64,000 nucleotides of DNA, taken from assembly GCA_900323505.1 (NCBI GenBank), contig OOIN01000006.1, positions 1,444,000 to 1,507,999 on the forward strand, given 5' to 3'. This document shows, one piece after another, positions 55,938-64,000 of the stretch; the stretch's first letter is position 1; each line of letters begins with the position of its first letter. The position numbers were made by a program, and so were the translations under genes. Under the pieces are notes generated by a model. That model worked only from the letters and a program-made list of their open reading frames with translations. It was not told where the DNA came from and did no database searches. This DNA comes from Ustilago trichophora (lineage: Eukaryota > Basidiomycota > Ustilaginomycetes > Ustilaginales > Ustilaginaceae).

Positions 55938-58900
55938 ATGTTGGACGTGGCCAGAAGTATGGCAGCTCTTCCTTCTGCCTCCAACAGATGGGCAGATGCT
56001 CCCGCCCAACTCGTCTCGTCCCGACTCGAGCAAGGCGCCCGTCTCGCTTCAACCACCTCTGGCAGCATAGACTCTACCGCTTCCTCCTCACGCTGGCCCG
56101 AAAGCTCCCTTCGCACTGCGACAGACTCGTCTGAACCCGCCTCTCGCTTGGAACGTGCCGAGAGCTTCATGAGCACCGGTACTGCTTCTTCTGGACTCTA
56201 CACTGCTGCCACCATCACCAAGGCCAGCACCGCCACCATCCGCAAAGTAGAGCGCACAAATGCATCTGCCAGACCCATCCGCTTCACAAAGTCCAAAAAG
56301 GATACCGAATCCATCACCCCTTCTTCCTCTGTCGAACATATGAGTTCTCGAAGCACCGATGCCACAGAGTATCAGAGCTCTCCCATCTTTGCTGGCGATC
56401 ATTCCCAAAGCACCGTCACCACCAGCTTCGACACCACCGTTCGCTCCCCCACAGACGAGCACCGCCGCCCAGCTACTACCAAGTTCGGCGGCGCCACCGT
56501 CTCTTCTTCACACATCGATATGACTCTGGATCTCGCCGAACCCAAGTCTTTCTTCTCCGATTCTCTCTCCGGCGACGATTTCACTCGCTCCATGTCTGCA
56601 ACCGCATCTCGCCTTGCTTCCCTCAACCCGGATACGTTGCGCTTCGGACCTTCCTCGAGGCGCGGCTCCGAACAGGCCACCAGCGACTTAAGTACAGCCG
56701 AGCTTCACGCCTCGGAAATGTCGCACTCTTCTTCCTACCAAAGCGCTACCTCGTCGCTCGCCAACTCTGCTGAATCGCTGCCGCAACTCTCACGAGCGAC
56801 TCGCTACACTGGCACCCAGCCCTCTGCCAGTCACAAGCCTGCTGCTGGCGCCAAATTCGGCCTTGGCATTCAGACAAGAGGTCCTATGTCTTCCTCACAT
56901 CACCAGCAAATCGCAGACAATCCCATCGCAGCTGCCCGCTACCTCGCCGGTCCCTCTCTCGAGGTCGTTCCTGAAGCACGTGAATCGCCCTATCTCGGAA
57001 GCCGCGCCAGTCAAGCCGCCTCCACCCCGGACATGGGTGCCCCATCCGCTTTGACCATCTCGACTGCCATTCCGCCTAACAACGAGCCCATCTGGGGCGA
57101 AAGCTCCTCTTCCGTCAATGCTGGCACCACGAATCCCGCTTTCGGTCCCATGGCCACCTTTTCGTTTCCCTCACCCGTCCCTTCATCCGCAGGGTTCAAC
57201 AACGCTCCCACCAAGCCGGGTCACTCAGGGTCCCTATCGGCCAGATATCCCCGGTCGCCAGGCAGTGCCTTTCACTCGTCCAACCCATCCATGCAGTCCT
57301 CCGTCTCCAACGCAAATGCAAGGCATCCCTTCTCGTCCAAGTCCGGTGCAAGCGACGCCGGACTTCTGCATGCTTCTGATTGGAGGCACGCGCCGCCCTC
57401 TTCCTACGGAGGTTCCATCATCAGCTCAACTGGAGGCACTTCTGCCCTGGGCTTCGCCAGCCTCAACCCCAACAATCGTGATGATATGTTGCATCGACTC
57501 TTGTTGGACCAGGCTCGCGTCGATTGCCAAGAGTACGGCACAATGAGCCTGGAACAGGTCGCCGAGGCCAAGCGCGATCTCAAACACGTCGAGCGCAAAG
57601 TACAGAGTCTACGCACAAAGCTCAAGGTCGAGATCAAGATCAGAGACGCTGCCGTGGCCCTACGCAAGGCCCACCGCAGGACCGCTGCGTCTGCCCACTC
57701 CCCCACCTCATCCGTTTCCCTCGCCGTCTCGCCCACCTCGCCAGGTTTTGCAACCACACAGATACCCGGCAGCAGCCTGGCTGCTTCTTCCTCCTCCTCT
57801 TCGTCTTCCTCCTTTGCCGCACGAAGTCGTGCTCTCAGCATCTCTGCCACCGAGGCCAAAGCAGACGACGATGTCAACGTAGCCACCGCCAAGGTCGACA
57901 AGGTCGCCAACGAGCTCTTCAAGTGGATCGAACGTGCCAACTCGCTTCGACGCAAGCTTCTCGAACACCAGGCCGCCACCCTCTCGGAACGTGTTCACCA
58001 CCTCGAGTCCGACCGCCAGGTGATGGAGGAGAAGCTACCTTTCCTCACCGCTTCGGCTTCCTTCGAGTCACTTGCCCCATCCGCTTCCGCCTCTGCAGTC
58101 GGCATTGCTCGCTATCGAGACGCTGGACACCGCTATCAGCCGTCCGCTGACGAGCCCTACATCCCCAGAGGACCAGAGGACCCGCTTCGCCACAATCGCC
58201 TCGAATCGGATCTTAGTGCTATCAGCGGTTTCAGCTTCCTCGACGCCACAGCTCCTGAAAAGTTGCGTCGAATTGGCGAAGAGCTTGAAAGGAAGCGCGA
58301 AATGGTTCGCAAACTCGAGTTGGAGATGGATTCGGCCAGGGACGCAGCACGTCGTCGAGATGCGACCTCGGATCGCCTCACACAGCAACTTGAAGAGCAG
58401 TCGCGCGAGCGTAGTCGAGCCGTGGAAGAGTTGCGCACGCTGAGGGAGCAGATGAATCGTCAGGATGAGAGCGCACGCCAAGCTCAAGCTAAAGCTGTCC
58501 AGTCAGCCATCACCGAAGTCGAACAAAGGATGCAAGGGCAGATAGAACAGAGTCGCAGTCGCGATCAAGAGAAGGAGGATGCACTTGTCAACGCCAAAGC
58601 CGAGGTCATGGCCGGTCAGCGTGCGCTTACAGAGCTTCAAGGTCGCCTACACGCTACTCAAGAGGAGACCAAAGCTCTTCGACTCCGTGCAGAAGCTGCA
58701 GAGAAGGCTTCACAAGAAGAAGTCACGGTCCTTCAAATGCGCTTGGAAGCAGCAGAGAAGGCATCCGACGAGCATAAACGTAAACTCGACGACATGCATG
58801 GCGAGTCCACACGCCAACTGAACCAGGGCTCGCAGGACCTCGCATCCCTTCAAGCGGAGTTGCGCACCGTCAAAGCGGCTCAGGATAACGCGGGAAAGCT

Positions 58901-61487
58901 GGCCGCCGACCGAGCCAGGACCATTGACGAACTGCAAGGCCATCTCAAGCAGGTTCGAGACACACTCGGCGCCGAGAAAGAGGCGCTGGCCGTCGATCAC
59001 GTGAAAGCGATTGCCAATCTCGAGGAGCAGCTCAGGCAGGTACGCAGCGAACTCAGCGCTGAGAAGCAGACGCGTGCCCAGGCGGAAGAGCGAGCTTTTG
59101 TGGCTCAGAAGAAGATTGTCGACACCCAAGCGCGAGCGGATGACGCGGATGTCAAGTTGCGAGAATTGGAGCTTGCCGTCGGTGCAGAGCGCCGTATCAT
59201 GGCTGAACGAGATGAGCTCTTCCACGCTTTTGAACGCCGCCTCGAGAGCGCAGAACAGCGTCTGCAAGAGCAAGACAAACGATGCGCAAGGATGCTAGGT
59301 AAGCTCGAGGGCCGCGAAGAGATGGACGACCTCCTCGAGCGCATCAAAGCCGGTGCTGCAGGTGTTTTCGCGAAGAAGGAAAAGACGGCTGGTCAAGATA
59401 TCGCCGCTCTTCTCTCAAGTCTTGAAACACACATTGGCGACCTCGAGCTCGAGCTTGCTCGCGCCAACGCACAGATCTCTGGTTCGCCGCGCCATAGCGT
59501 TGCAGCACCTGACGCACCTGCAGCCACAGTGCATCACGCTCAGCTTGAAGCCAGCTTTCAAGAAGTCCAGCTATGGAAGACAGAGGCTGAGCGTCTCGAA
59601 ACTTTGCTGAACCCTCAGCGAGGCAACACGGTCGAGACTTTGCCAGAGGATCAGAAGAGATTGCAGGACTTGGAAGCCGAACTGCGTGCCTTGACTGAGC
59701 ATAACGAAAGGTCTCAACGCCAGGGAGAGGAACGGGTTGTCAGGCTGGAGGCAGAGGTGCGCACCTTGTCTGAGCAAAAGGATGAGCTCGAGCGTCAAGG
59801 CTTGGAGCGTGTCAAGCAGCTCGAAGGCAAGCTCGAGCAGCTGGAAGCAACAAACCGCGACCTTGAAAAGCGCCTTCGCAATGCATCCAACCCAGCATCG
59901 CCCGCCGCATCCATAGACGCCTTGCCACTTCGAGCGAGCAAGAGCGCCTCGCCGCACAGCTCGACCTTCCAGGTGCAAAACAAAGGTGTCGTCAATCTAA
60001 TTGACAGGTTTGGCGGTGGGCGCAAAGTCTCGTCTGAGCTTCGTGCTGATGACTCTGCAGCCATGTTGCAAGCGTGCATCCGCTCTGCTGAGAATCTGCG
60101 AGCCATGCTACCGGACTTGCCAGCGGCTGCGAAGGGCTCTGCAGACCTGCAAGCTCTGCGTAACGCATTCCAAAAGTCTGCGGCTTTGCCAGCAAGCCCA
60201 ACCGCACCGACATCAGCACGCACCTTCTCGGGCACCGCTGATCTGCAAGCTGAGCTGGATGCGACGGCTGAGCGTCTTCGCAGCACTTTGGCGATCAGTC
60301 GTGCTGTCATCGACTTGGCTTTGGAATCCGAAGCCGACAAAGGGAATCGTGGTGATTCCGAACGAGAAGAGCAACAGGCAGTCGCTGCTCGGGCGCAGGC
60401 TGATGCCATGTCATCGCAACAGGCTCTGGTGACGAGGATCACATCCCTGACCGCCAAGGTCAAAGAGCAGACCAACCGAGAAAAGCGTCTTAAGGCAGAA
60501 TTGGCCGAGGCAAAGGAGCAGCTCGAGGAGGCTCGTGCCGTCGAGCGTGCACCCTCGTCACCCTATGGGCTGACACTAGGAAGCGACTCCATGATCGGTC
60601 TGTCGACGTCTCCGGCCAAATCCGGCGAGTCCAACTTTTTTGGCATGCCGAGGAGTCTGGGTCGCACAAGCTCGAACAAGTCGATGCGAACCCTCTTGGG
60701 CGACAGGCCGAGTCCTATATCGACGAATGCCTACGTCCCTGGTGGTGCAACATTGGCTCCGCCTCGGTCGCCATCTGCCTTTGACGCCTTGCCTTCGCCC
60801 ACACGTTCCAACATCAGCGTGCACTCTTCGCCGTCGATCCGGTACATTTCTCCATTCGCTCCTCCCATCTTTGACACGCGTAACCCGCAGAGACCGCTAC
60901 CAGAATCACGCAGCAATGGCGCAGACGATTTGATCGGCAATGCGCCAATCTCTGAAAGCTCGAACAATGCCGAGATGTCCGAGTCGATGTCATTGCGGTC
61001 GGTCAGCAGTCCAAGCTCGACTCACCTTGGGTTGCCGAGCTCGGCAGCTAGCCTCACGGGCACGTCTCAGTCGTCCATACCGATGCAGCGCGCTGGCGCT
61101 GAGCCATCGCAAGCTTCTTCGCCCACGCCGAACGGAGTGATCAAACGTACAATCACGCTTGGCATGGATGTGCCGCAGCTCGTCTCGCGCGTACGCGAGC
61201 TCGAGCGACAGCTTTCACAGACTTCAGCCATCCGTCAACGCGCTGAACGAGCGGCCGAACTCGAAACGCAGCTACGTGAAGCAAATCAAGCTTACACGAA
61301 ATTGCTCGACAGAATGGACGCTGAACGCAACATCGGTACACACCAAAAGGTCGAGATCCTCAATGAGCTCAACGATGCTCAGAGCAAGCTGCAGACGACG
61401 CAGGCGCAGATGCAGCGTGCACAATCGGTGTCTCCTTTTGCGTCACCTCTCCCGACTTTCAGGCCCTTGCCTCCACCGAAGGACTAG
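55938..61487 (+). CDS. Uds1-domain giant coiled-coil protein
   Basis: 1849 residues in one exon from the ATG at 55938, the first in the open frame. Residues 1-510 are Ser/Thr-rich and low in structure. Residues about 515-690 (MLHRLLLDQARVDCQEYGTM, then LKVEIKIRDAAVALRKAHR) match the 'up-regulated during septation' Uds1 domain, interrupted by a Ser-rich stretch. From about 770 to 1315 runs a long coiled coil (Glu/Arg/Gln/Leu heptads, many AEKAS and QLEE stretches); a shorter one lies near 1480-1540 and a last one at about 1745-1830. A Ser/Pro-rich spacer separates the last two. Uds1-domain proteins are fungal cytoskeletal or septation proteins of poorly known function. A role at septa or growing tips is inference. 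The next feature to the right is the subtelomeric pseudogene. Confidence 0.87.
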   Translation: MLDVARSMAALPSASNRWADAPAQLVSSRLEQGARLASTTSGSIDSTASSSRWPESSLRTATDSSEPASRLERAESFMSTGTASSGLYTAATITKASTATIRKVERTNASARPIRFTKSKKDTESITPSSSVEHMSSRSTDATEYQSSPIFAGDHSQSTVTTSFDTTVRSPTDEHRRPATTKFGGATVSSSHIDMTLDLAEPKSFFSDSLSGDDFTRSMSATASRLASLNPDTLRFGPSSRRGSEQATSDLSTAELHASEMSHSSSYQSATSSLANSAESLPQLSRATRYTGTQPSASHKPAAGAKFGLGIQTRGPMSSSHHQQIADNPIAAARYLAGPSLEVVPEARESPYLGSRASQAASTPDMGAPSALTISTAIPPNNEPIWGESSSSVNAGTTNPAFGPMATFSFPSPVPSSAGFNNAPTKPGHSGSLSARYPRSPGSAFHSSNPSMQSSVSNANARHPFSSKSGASDAGLLHASDWRHAPPSSYGGSIISSTGGTSALGFASLNPNNRDDMLHRLLLDQARVDCQEYGTMSLEQVAEAKRDLKHVERKVQSLRTKLKVEIKIRDAAVALRKAHRRTAASAHSPTSSVSLAVSPTSPGFATTQIPGSSLAASSSSSSSSSFAARSRALSISATEAKADDDVNVATAKVDKVANELFKWIERANSLRRKLLEHQAATLSERVHHLESDRQVMEEKLPFLTASASFESLAPSASASAVGIARYRDAGHRYQPSADEPYIPRGPEDPLRHNRLESDLSAISGFSFLDATAPEKLRRIGEELERKREMVRKLELEMDSARDAARRRDATSDRLTQQLEEQSRERSRAVEELRTLREQMNRQDESARQAQAKAVQSAITEVEQRMQGQIEQSRSRDQEKEDALVNAKAEVMAGQRALTELQGRLHATQEETKALRLRAEAAEKASQEEVTVLQMRLEAAEKASDEHKRKLDDMHGESTRQLNQGSQDLASLQAELRTVKAAQDNAGKLAADRARTIDELQGHLKQVRDTLGAEKEALAVDHVKAIANLEEQLRQVRSELSAEKQTRAQAEERAFVAQKKIVDTQARADDADVKLRELELAVGAERRIMAERDELFHAFERRLESAEQRLQEQDKRCARMLGKLEGREEMDDLLERIKAGAAGVFAKKEKTAGQDIAALLSSLETHIGDLELELARANAQISGSPRHSVAAPDAPAATVHHAQLEASFQEVQLWKTEAERLETLLNPQRGNTVETLPEDQKRLQDLEAELRALTEHNERSQRQGEERVVRLEAEVRTLSEQKDELERQGLERVKQLEGKLEQLEATNRDLEKRLRNASNPASPAASIDALPLRASKSASPHSSTFQVQNKGVVNLIDRFGGGRKVSSELRADDSAAMLQACIRSAENLRAMLPDLPAAAKGSADLQALRNAFQKSAALPASPTAPTSARTFSGTADLQAELDATAERLRSTLAISRAVIDLALESEADKGNRGDSEREEQQAVAARAQADAMSSQQALVTRITSLTAKVKEQTNREKRLKAELAEAKEQLEEARAVERAPSSPYGLTLGSDSMIGLSTSPAKSGESNFFGMPRSLGRTSSNKSMRTLLGDRPSPISTNAYVPGGATLAPPRSPSAFDALPSPTRSNISVHSSPSIRYISPFAPPIFDTRNPQRPLPESRSNGADDLIGNAPISESSNNAEMSESMSLRSVSSPSSTHLGLPSSAASLTGTSQSSIPMQRAGAEPSQASSPTPNGVIKRTITLGMDVPQLVSRVRELERQLSQTSAIRQRAERAAELETQLREANQAYTKLLDRMDAERNIGTHQKVEILNELNDAQSKLQTTQAQMQRAQSVSPFASPLPTFRPLPPPKD

Positions 61488-61912
61488 AGTCGCCTTCAAG
61501 CATTTTTTTTTCGGTCGCACCGTTCACACGCGTGAACTGATATTGTTCGGTAACACTTCATCTTTGTATTTCTAGAATTCTAATCCTTAAGTGAGCGGAG
61601 TTCGGAAGCCTGCCAAATGCCGTTTGCCACTTGCTCGCTTGATTTGGGAGGTATCCAAAAGAGTTCAAAAGATTGACGAACTTAGAAAAAGCTTGAGAAT
61701 GAGAATGAGAATGACGGTAGTGGGATTGACGGTCAAGACAGGTTGGCTTGCTCTCGGATCTCGGATTCTAAGGCATTCAAGCGTCACTATTCGGATCTCG
61801 GCGGTTCTGCACTGGCAGCGCGCACAACACATGCGCACCTTTCTCTATCAGCTGCACAATACACATCACCACCGTCACCCCCACCACCATCAGCAAGCAC
61901 AGCAAGCACACC
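61488..61912. other. Intergenic region before the subtelomeric pseudogene
   Basis: About 425 nt without a recognised gene. It probably contains the Uds1 gene 3' UTR and the former promoter of the pseudogene. A CAC/ACC-rich stretch lies just before the ATG at 61913. Confidence 0.45.
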
Positions 61913-62995
61913 ATGGACATTGTTGCTGCTACTGCGGCTGCGAACACAACCGTCACCAGCTTGGAAACAGGTCTACGCAAGCTTGTCACAACCACACTTG
62001 CTGAGTCTCCTTCACTTGGCTCACGACTGCGCAATCTGCTCTGTCAGCTGGCAGGCATCCCCCAAGGCCAAGCCATTGATGAATTAACGGAATTTGCCCT
62101 TGGCGATCTCCAATCAGACGCTGAACCCATACTACGACGTGTCCGGGCATGGGTCTCAGATCTTCAGCAACGCAGCCAGCAGGGTGACCGCACAGATCCT
62201 CTTGTGGGCTCCGACTCAACGCCAAACACGCCAAACACCTCAAACAACCTTGCCTCGCTCTTGTTTTGCCCAGACGGCTCACCCAAATCTCCTGTCGATG
62301 CCAAGTGCTTTGTGCGTGTCCTACACTCCCAGATATCCGTCTTCATGCGTGCTGGGACGATTGAGCTACCGCCCGCCGACCTAGACCTCTTCATCCAAAT
62401 TTTGCCTTTTGCCCTTCCCGAAGCCTTGGCATCCCCTGCACACTCACTGGCACTCGGCACCAATGATGCTCCTGGTCTCACTCCAAATCGCGTTTGATCT
62501 GACTTTCTGCTGCTGTTTCATGGTCGACTTGTCCACATGCTCAAAGCTTACGTTCTCAATGCCAACCGCTACATCCTTCAACATCCCATGCATGTCTACT
62601 CCAAATGCTTCCCCATCCTCCAATCTTCTGGGACGGGAAAATCCAAGCTCGCCGTTCAGCTCTCGGCATGCTAGGCTGGCTTCCTGGTTTGCACACGCTC
62701 TCCCCTCCCATCCAGCGTACGCGATCGCGTCTCGTTCCCTCCCAACGACGATTCTGTCTATGCCTTTCTCTCCCCTGTTGATTCCGATCCTTTTCAGCAT
62801 CACAGGCGTGTTACAGGACACAAGTCCCAGTTCAAGAAAGACGCGTACTTGGCTCTCGAACTCAATTTGAGTTCGAGAATTCAGTATGTTGGATTCTCGA
62901 ACTCAGGAAGCAATGCCGGGAAAGTGCGAATCGACTGGTCTCGAGTAGTGCAACTCGGTGGTATCGAAGGGCATGGTGCTCGACACCATCTGTGA
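61913..62995 (+). pseudogene. Decayed P-loop NTPase-like subtelomeric gene
   Basis: One reading frame of 361 codons runs from an ATG in good context (CACCATGG, 61913) to TGA at 62993-62995. It is broken only by TGA at 62495-62497 and TAG at 62672-62674. Between them is a Walker A-like P-loop, SSGTGKSK, at 62624-62647, preceded by MHVYSKCFPILQ. After the second stop comes a stretch resembling the LVCTR and SFPPNDDSVYAFL region seen in fungal proteins with an LQSSGTGKS P-loop. No convincing intron removes either stop. The first 194 residues (to 62497) could still be translated as a truncated protein. I recognise the P-loop type but no named function. The alternatives are unusual splicing, readthrough, or sequence error at two sites. 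Confidence 0.6.
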
Positions 62996-63812
62996 TGGCG
63001 AGCAGGCCTGATGGTTCAATAGGAGAGCCGCATGCGCAAGTCGCATGCTGGCAGGAGGCCCGAGCTCGGTACACACGCAGGTCGAGTGCACTCAGCTTGG
63101 GCCAAACGGTTATATATACTCATGCTTCACTCGCAGTGTGATGAGCGGAGCTCATCCACTCTACTCTTTACTTTCGTTATATCAAGAATACCTCTCAGTT
63201 GCGCTTTGTAAGCACTCTCAGTTGTACCGATTGCAATAGCAGAGCTTTGCAATCCTTCACAGTCTGTGCTCGTCCTCAGTATAGGAGAGCCCGTCTTTGA
63301 ACCTCGTCAGCACCTACACTGACGCTGCGACACCTCAATCGCAGCCAGAACCTCAACCGGGGCCTGGAACCTCAACCAGTCCATATACAGCAAGGCCGCT
63401 CCACGGCTAAGACCACTGGAGAGCATCAAGAACACTCGTGCTTGATCCTAGTGGTCAATTATATCGCTTTACTGCAACAGCTAAGCCATCGTGCCGTATT
63501 GCCTCTGAACGGAGTGTTCACAGGAGTTAGTCGAGCTCAAAGATCTCAGCAGGCCTTTCTCAAAGTCGTAGCGACATCAAGAAAACACCAACCTCATTCT
63601 CGGAGTCAAGTGTCCTCGAAGTGGCGAGATCGGGAAACGCGCGGCACCTGCCTAAGTCTCACTTCGAGAATCACCGTAGGTTCATTCTCGAATTCAATCT
63701 CATCTCGAGGAAGCTACAGTGCTAGATATCCGAGCTCAGGCACACGACCCCTGACATTAGAGTGGATCGTTCAAGTGGTACCCCACTTAGTTAGGGTTAT
63801 ATGACTGTCTGG
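62996..63812. other. Subtelomeric non-coding region
   Basis: No intact gene. It contains a TATATATA stretch near 63,113, many short CTCGAA/TTCGAG motifs, an inverted repeat (63030-63048), a short Pro/Gln-coding repeat (GAACCTCAACC twice near 63349-63380), and the fragment ATAGGAGAGCC twice (about 63019 and 63283). A single TTAGGGTT at 63791-63798 is separated from the telomere array by 14 nt. Some of this could be decayed retroelement sequence, but I cannot support a specific one. Confidence 0.5.
63030..63048. repeat. Perfect 7-bp inverted repeat with 5-nt loop
   Basis: GCATGCG and CGCATGC flank CAAGT in the subtelomeric region. A short hairpin with no known role; it could arise by chance. 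Confidence 0.6.
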
Positions 63813-64000
63813 TTAGGGTTAGGGTTAGGGTTAGGGTTAGGGTTAGGGTTAGGGTTAGGGTTAGGGTTAGGGTTAGGGTTAGGGTTAGGGTTAGGGTTAG
63901 GGTTAGGGTTAGGGTTAGGGTTAGGGTTAGGGTTAGGGTTAGGGTTAGGGTTAGGGTTAGGGTTAGGGTTAGGGTTAGGGTTAGGGTTAGGGTTAGGGTT
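63813..64000 (+). repeat. Telomere, about 31 TTAGGG repeats
   Basis: 188 nt of uninterrupted TTAGGG running to the edge of the window. The G-rich strand is 5' to 3' towards the right end, as expected for a true right-hand chromosome end. No variant repeats are present in the array. Confidence 0.99.

Noticed and set aside
62495..62500. Programmed stop-codon readthrough at the first TGA of the P-loop gene
   Set aside because: The context is TGA TCT, not the TGA CTA context known to allow readthrough in fungi, and a second stop follows.
62996..63812. Solo LTR of a retrotransposon near the TATATATA stretch
   Set aside because: No paired TG...CA ends, target duplication or pol sequence could be identified; only short shared words.
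63813..64000. CRISPR-like array
   Set aside because: The repeats are contiguous TTAGGG with no spacers; this is a telomere.

Overview
This window looks like the end of a chromosome from a smut fungus (Ustilaginaceae, Ustilago/Sporisorium type). It ends on the right in about 31 uninterrupted TTAGGG repeats, so the G-rich strand runs out towards the chromosome end. The genes are eukaryotic and mostly intron-poor, with short GT-AG introns (about 70-130 nt). Coding regions are rich in C-ending codons, intergenic regions carry long CT/GA and T-rich tracts, and the protein set is basidiomycete. I cannot name the species from sequence alone.

Layout. 0.9-18.2 kb is a dense housekeeping block: a CreA/Mig1-type glucose repressor, eIF3j (5 exons, minus), a cytosolic hybrid histidine kinase (minus), an FBXO9/Hrt3 F-box protein, Misato/Dml1 (minus), a UBA-UBX Cdc48 cofactor (5 exons), dephospho-CoA kinase and a DHA1 drug/polyamine-type MFS transporter (minus). 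18.2-29.0 kb is a gene-poor stretch with one clear gene, a small secreted protein made of about ten Asn/Gly-rich 13-residue repeats. 29.0-48 kb holds a Zn2Cys6 transcription factor, a CDK7/Kin28 kinase (minus), a possible foldback/MITE-like element, an oversized choline kinase (minus), the histone chaperone Hir1, aspartate-semialdehyde dehydrogenase, an intron-containing initiator tRNA-Met (minus), the CTP-dependent diacylglycerol kinase Dgk1, and a six-exon GH43 glycosidase (minus). 49-61.5 kb holds acyl-CoA oxidase (with a 7-nt microexon), the cargo receptor Erv46 and a very long Uds1-domain coiled-coil protein. 61.9-63.8 kb is subtelomeric and contains a decayed P-loop NTPase-like gene with two in-frame stops. 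Telomere repeats fill 63,813-64,000.

How the genes relate. There is no biosynthetic or effector cluster. Recurring themes are lipid metabolism (choline kinase, Dgk1, acyl-CoA oxidase, dephospho-CoA kinase for CoA supply), transcription and chromatin (CreA, Zn2Cys6 factor, Kin28, Hir1), translation initiation (eIF3j, initiator tRNA) and protein turnover or trafficking (F-box, UBX, Erv46). I see no sign that they are co-regulated. The points most worth a second look are the repeat-built secreted protein in its gene desert, the microexon that carries the likely catalytic glutamate of acyl-CoA oxidase, the intron in the initiator tRNA, the foldback element at 33.2-33.6 kb, and the broken subtelomeric P-loop gene.
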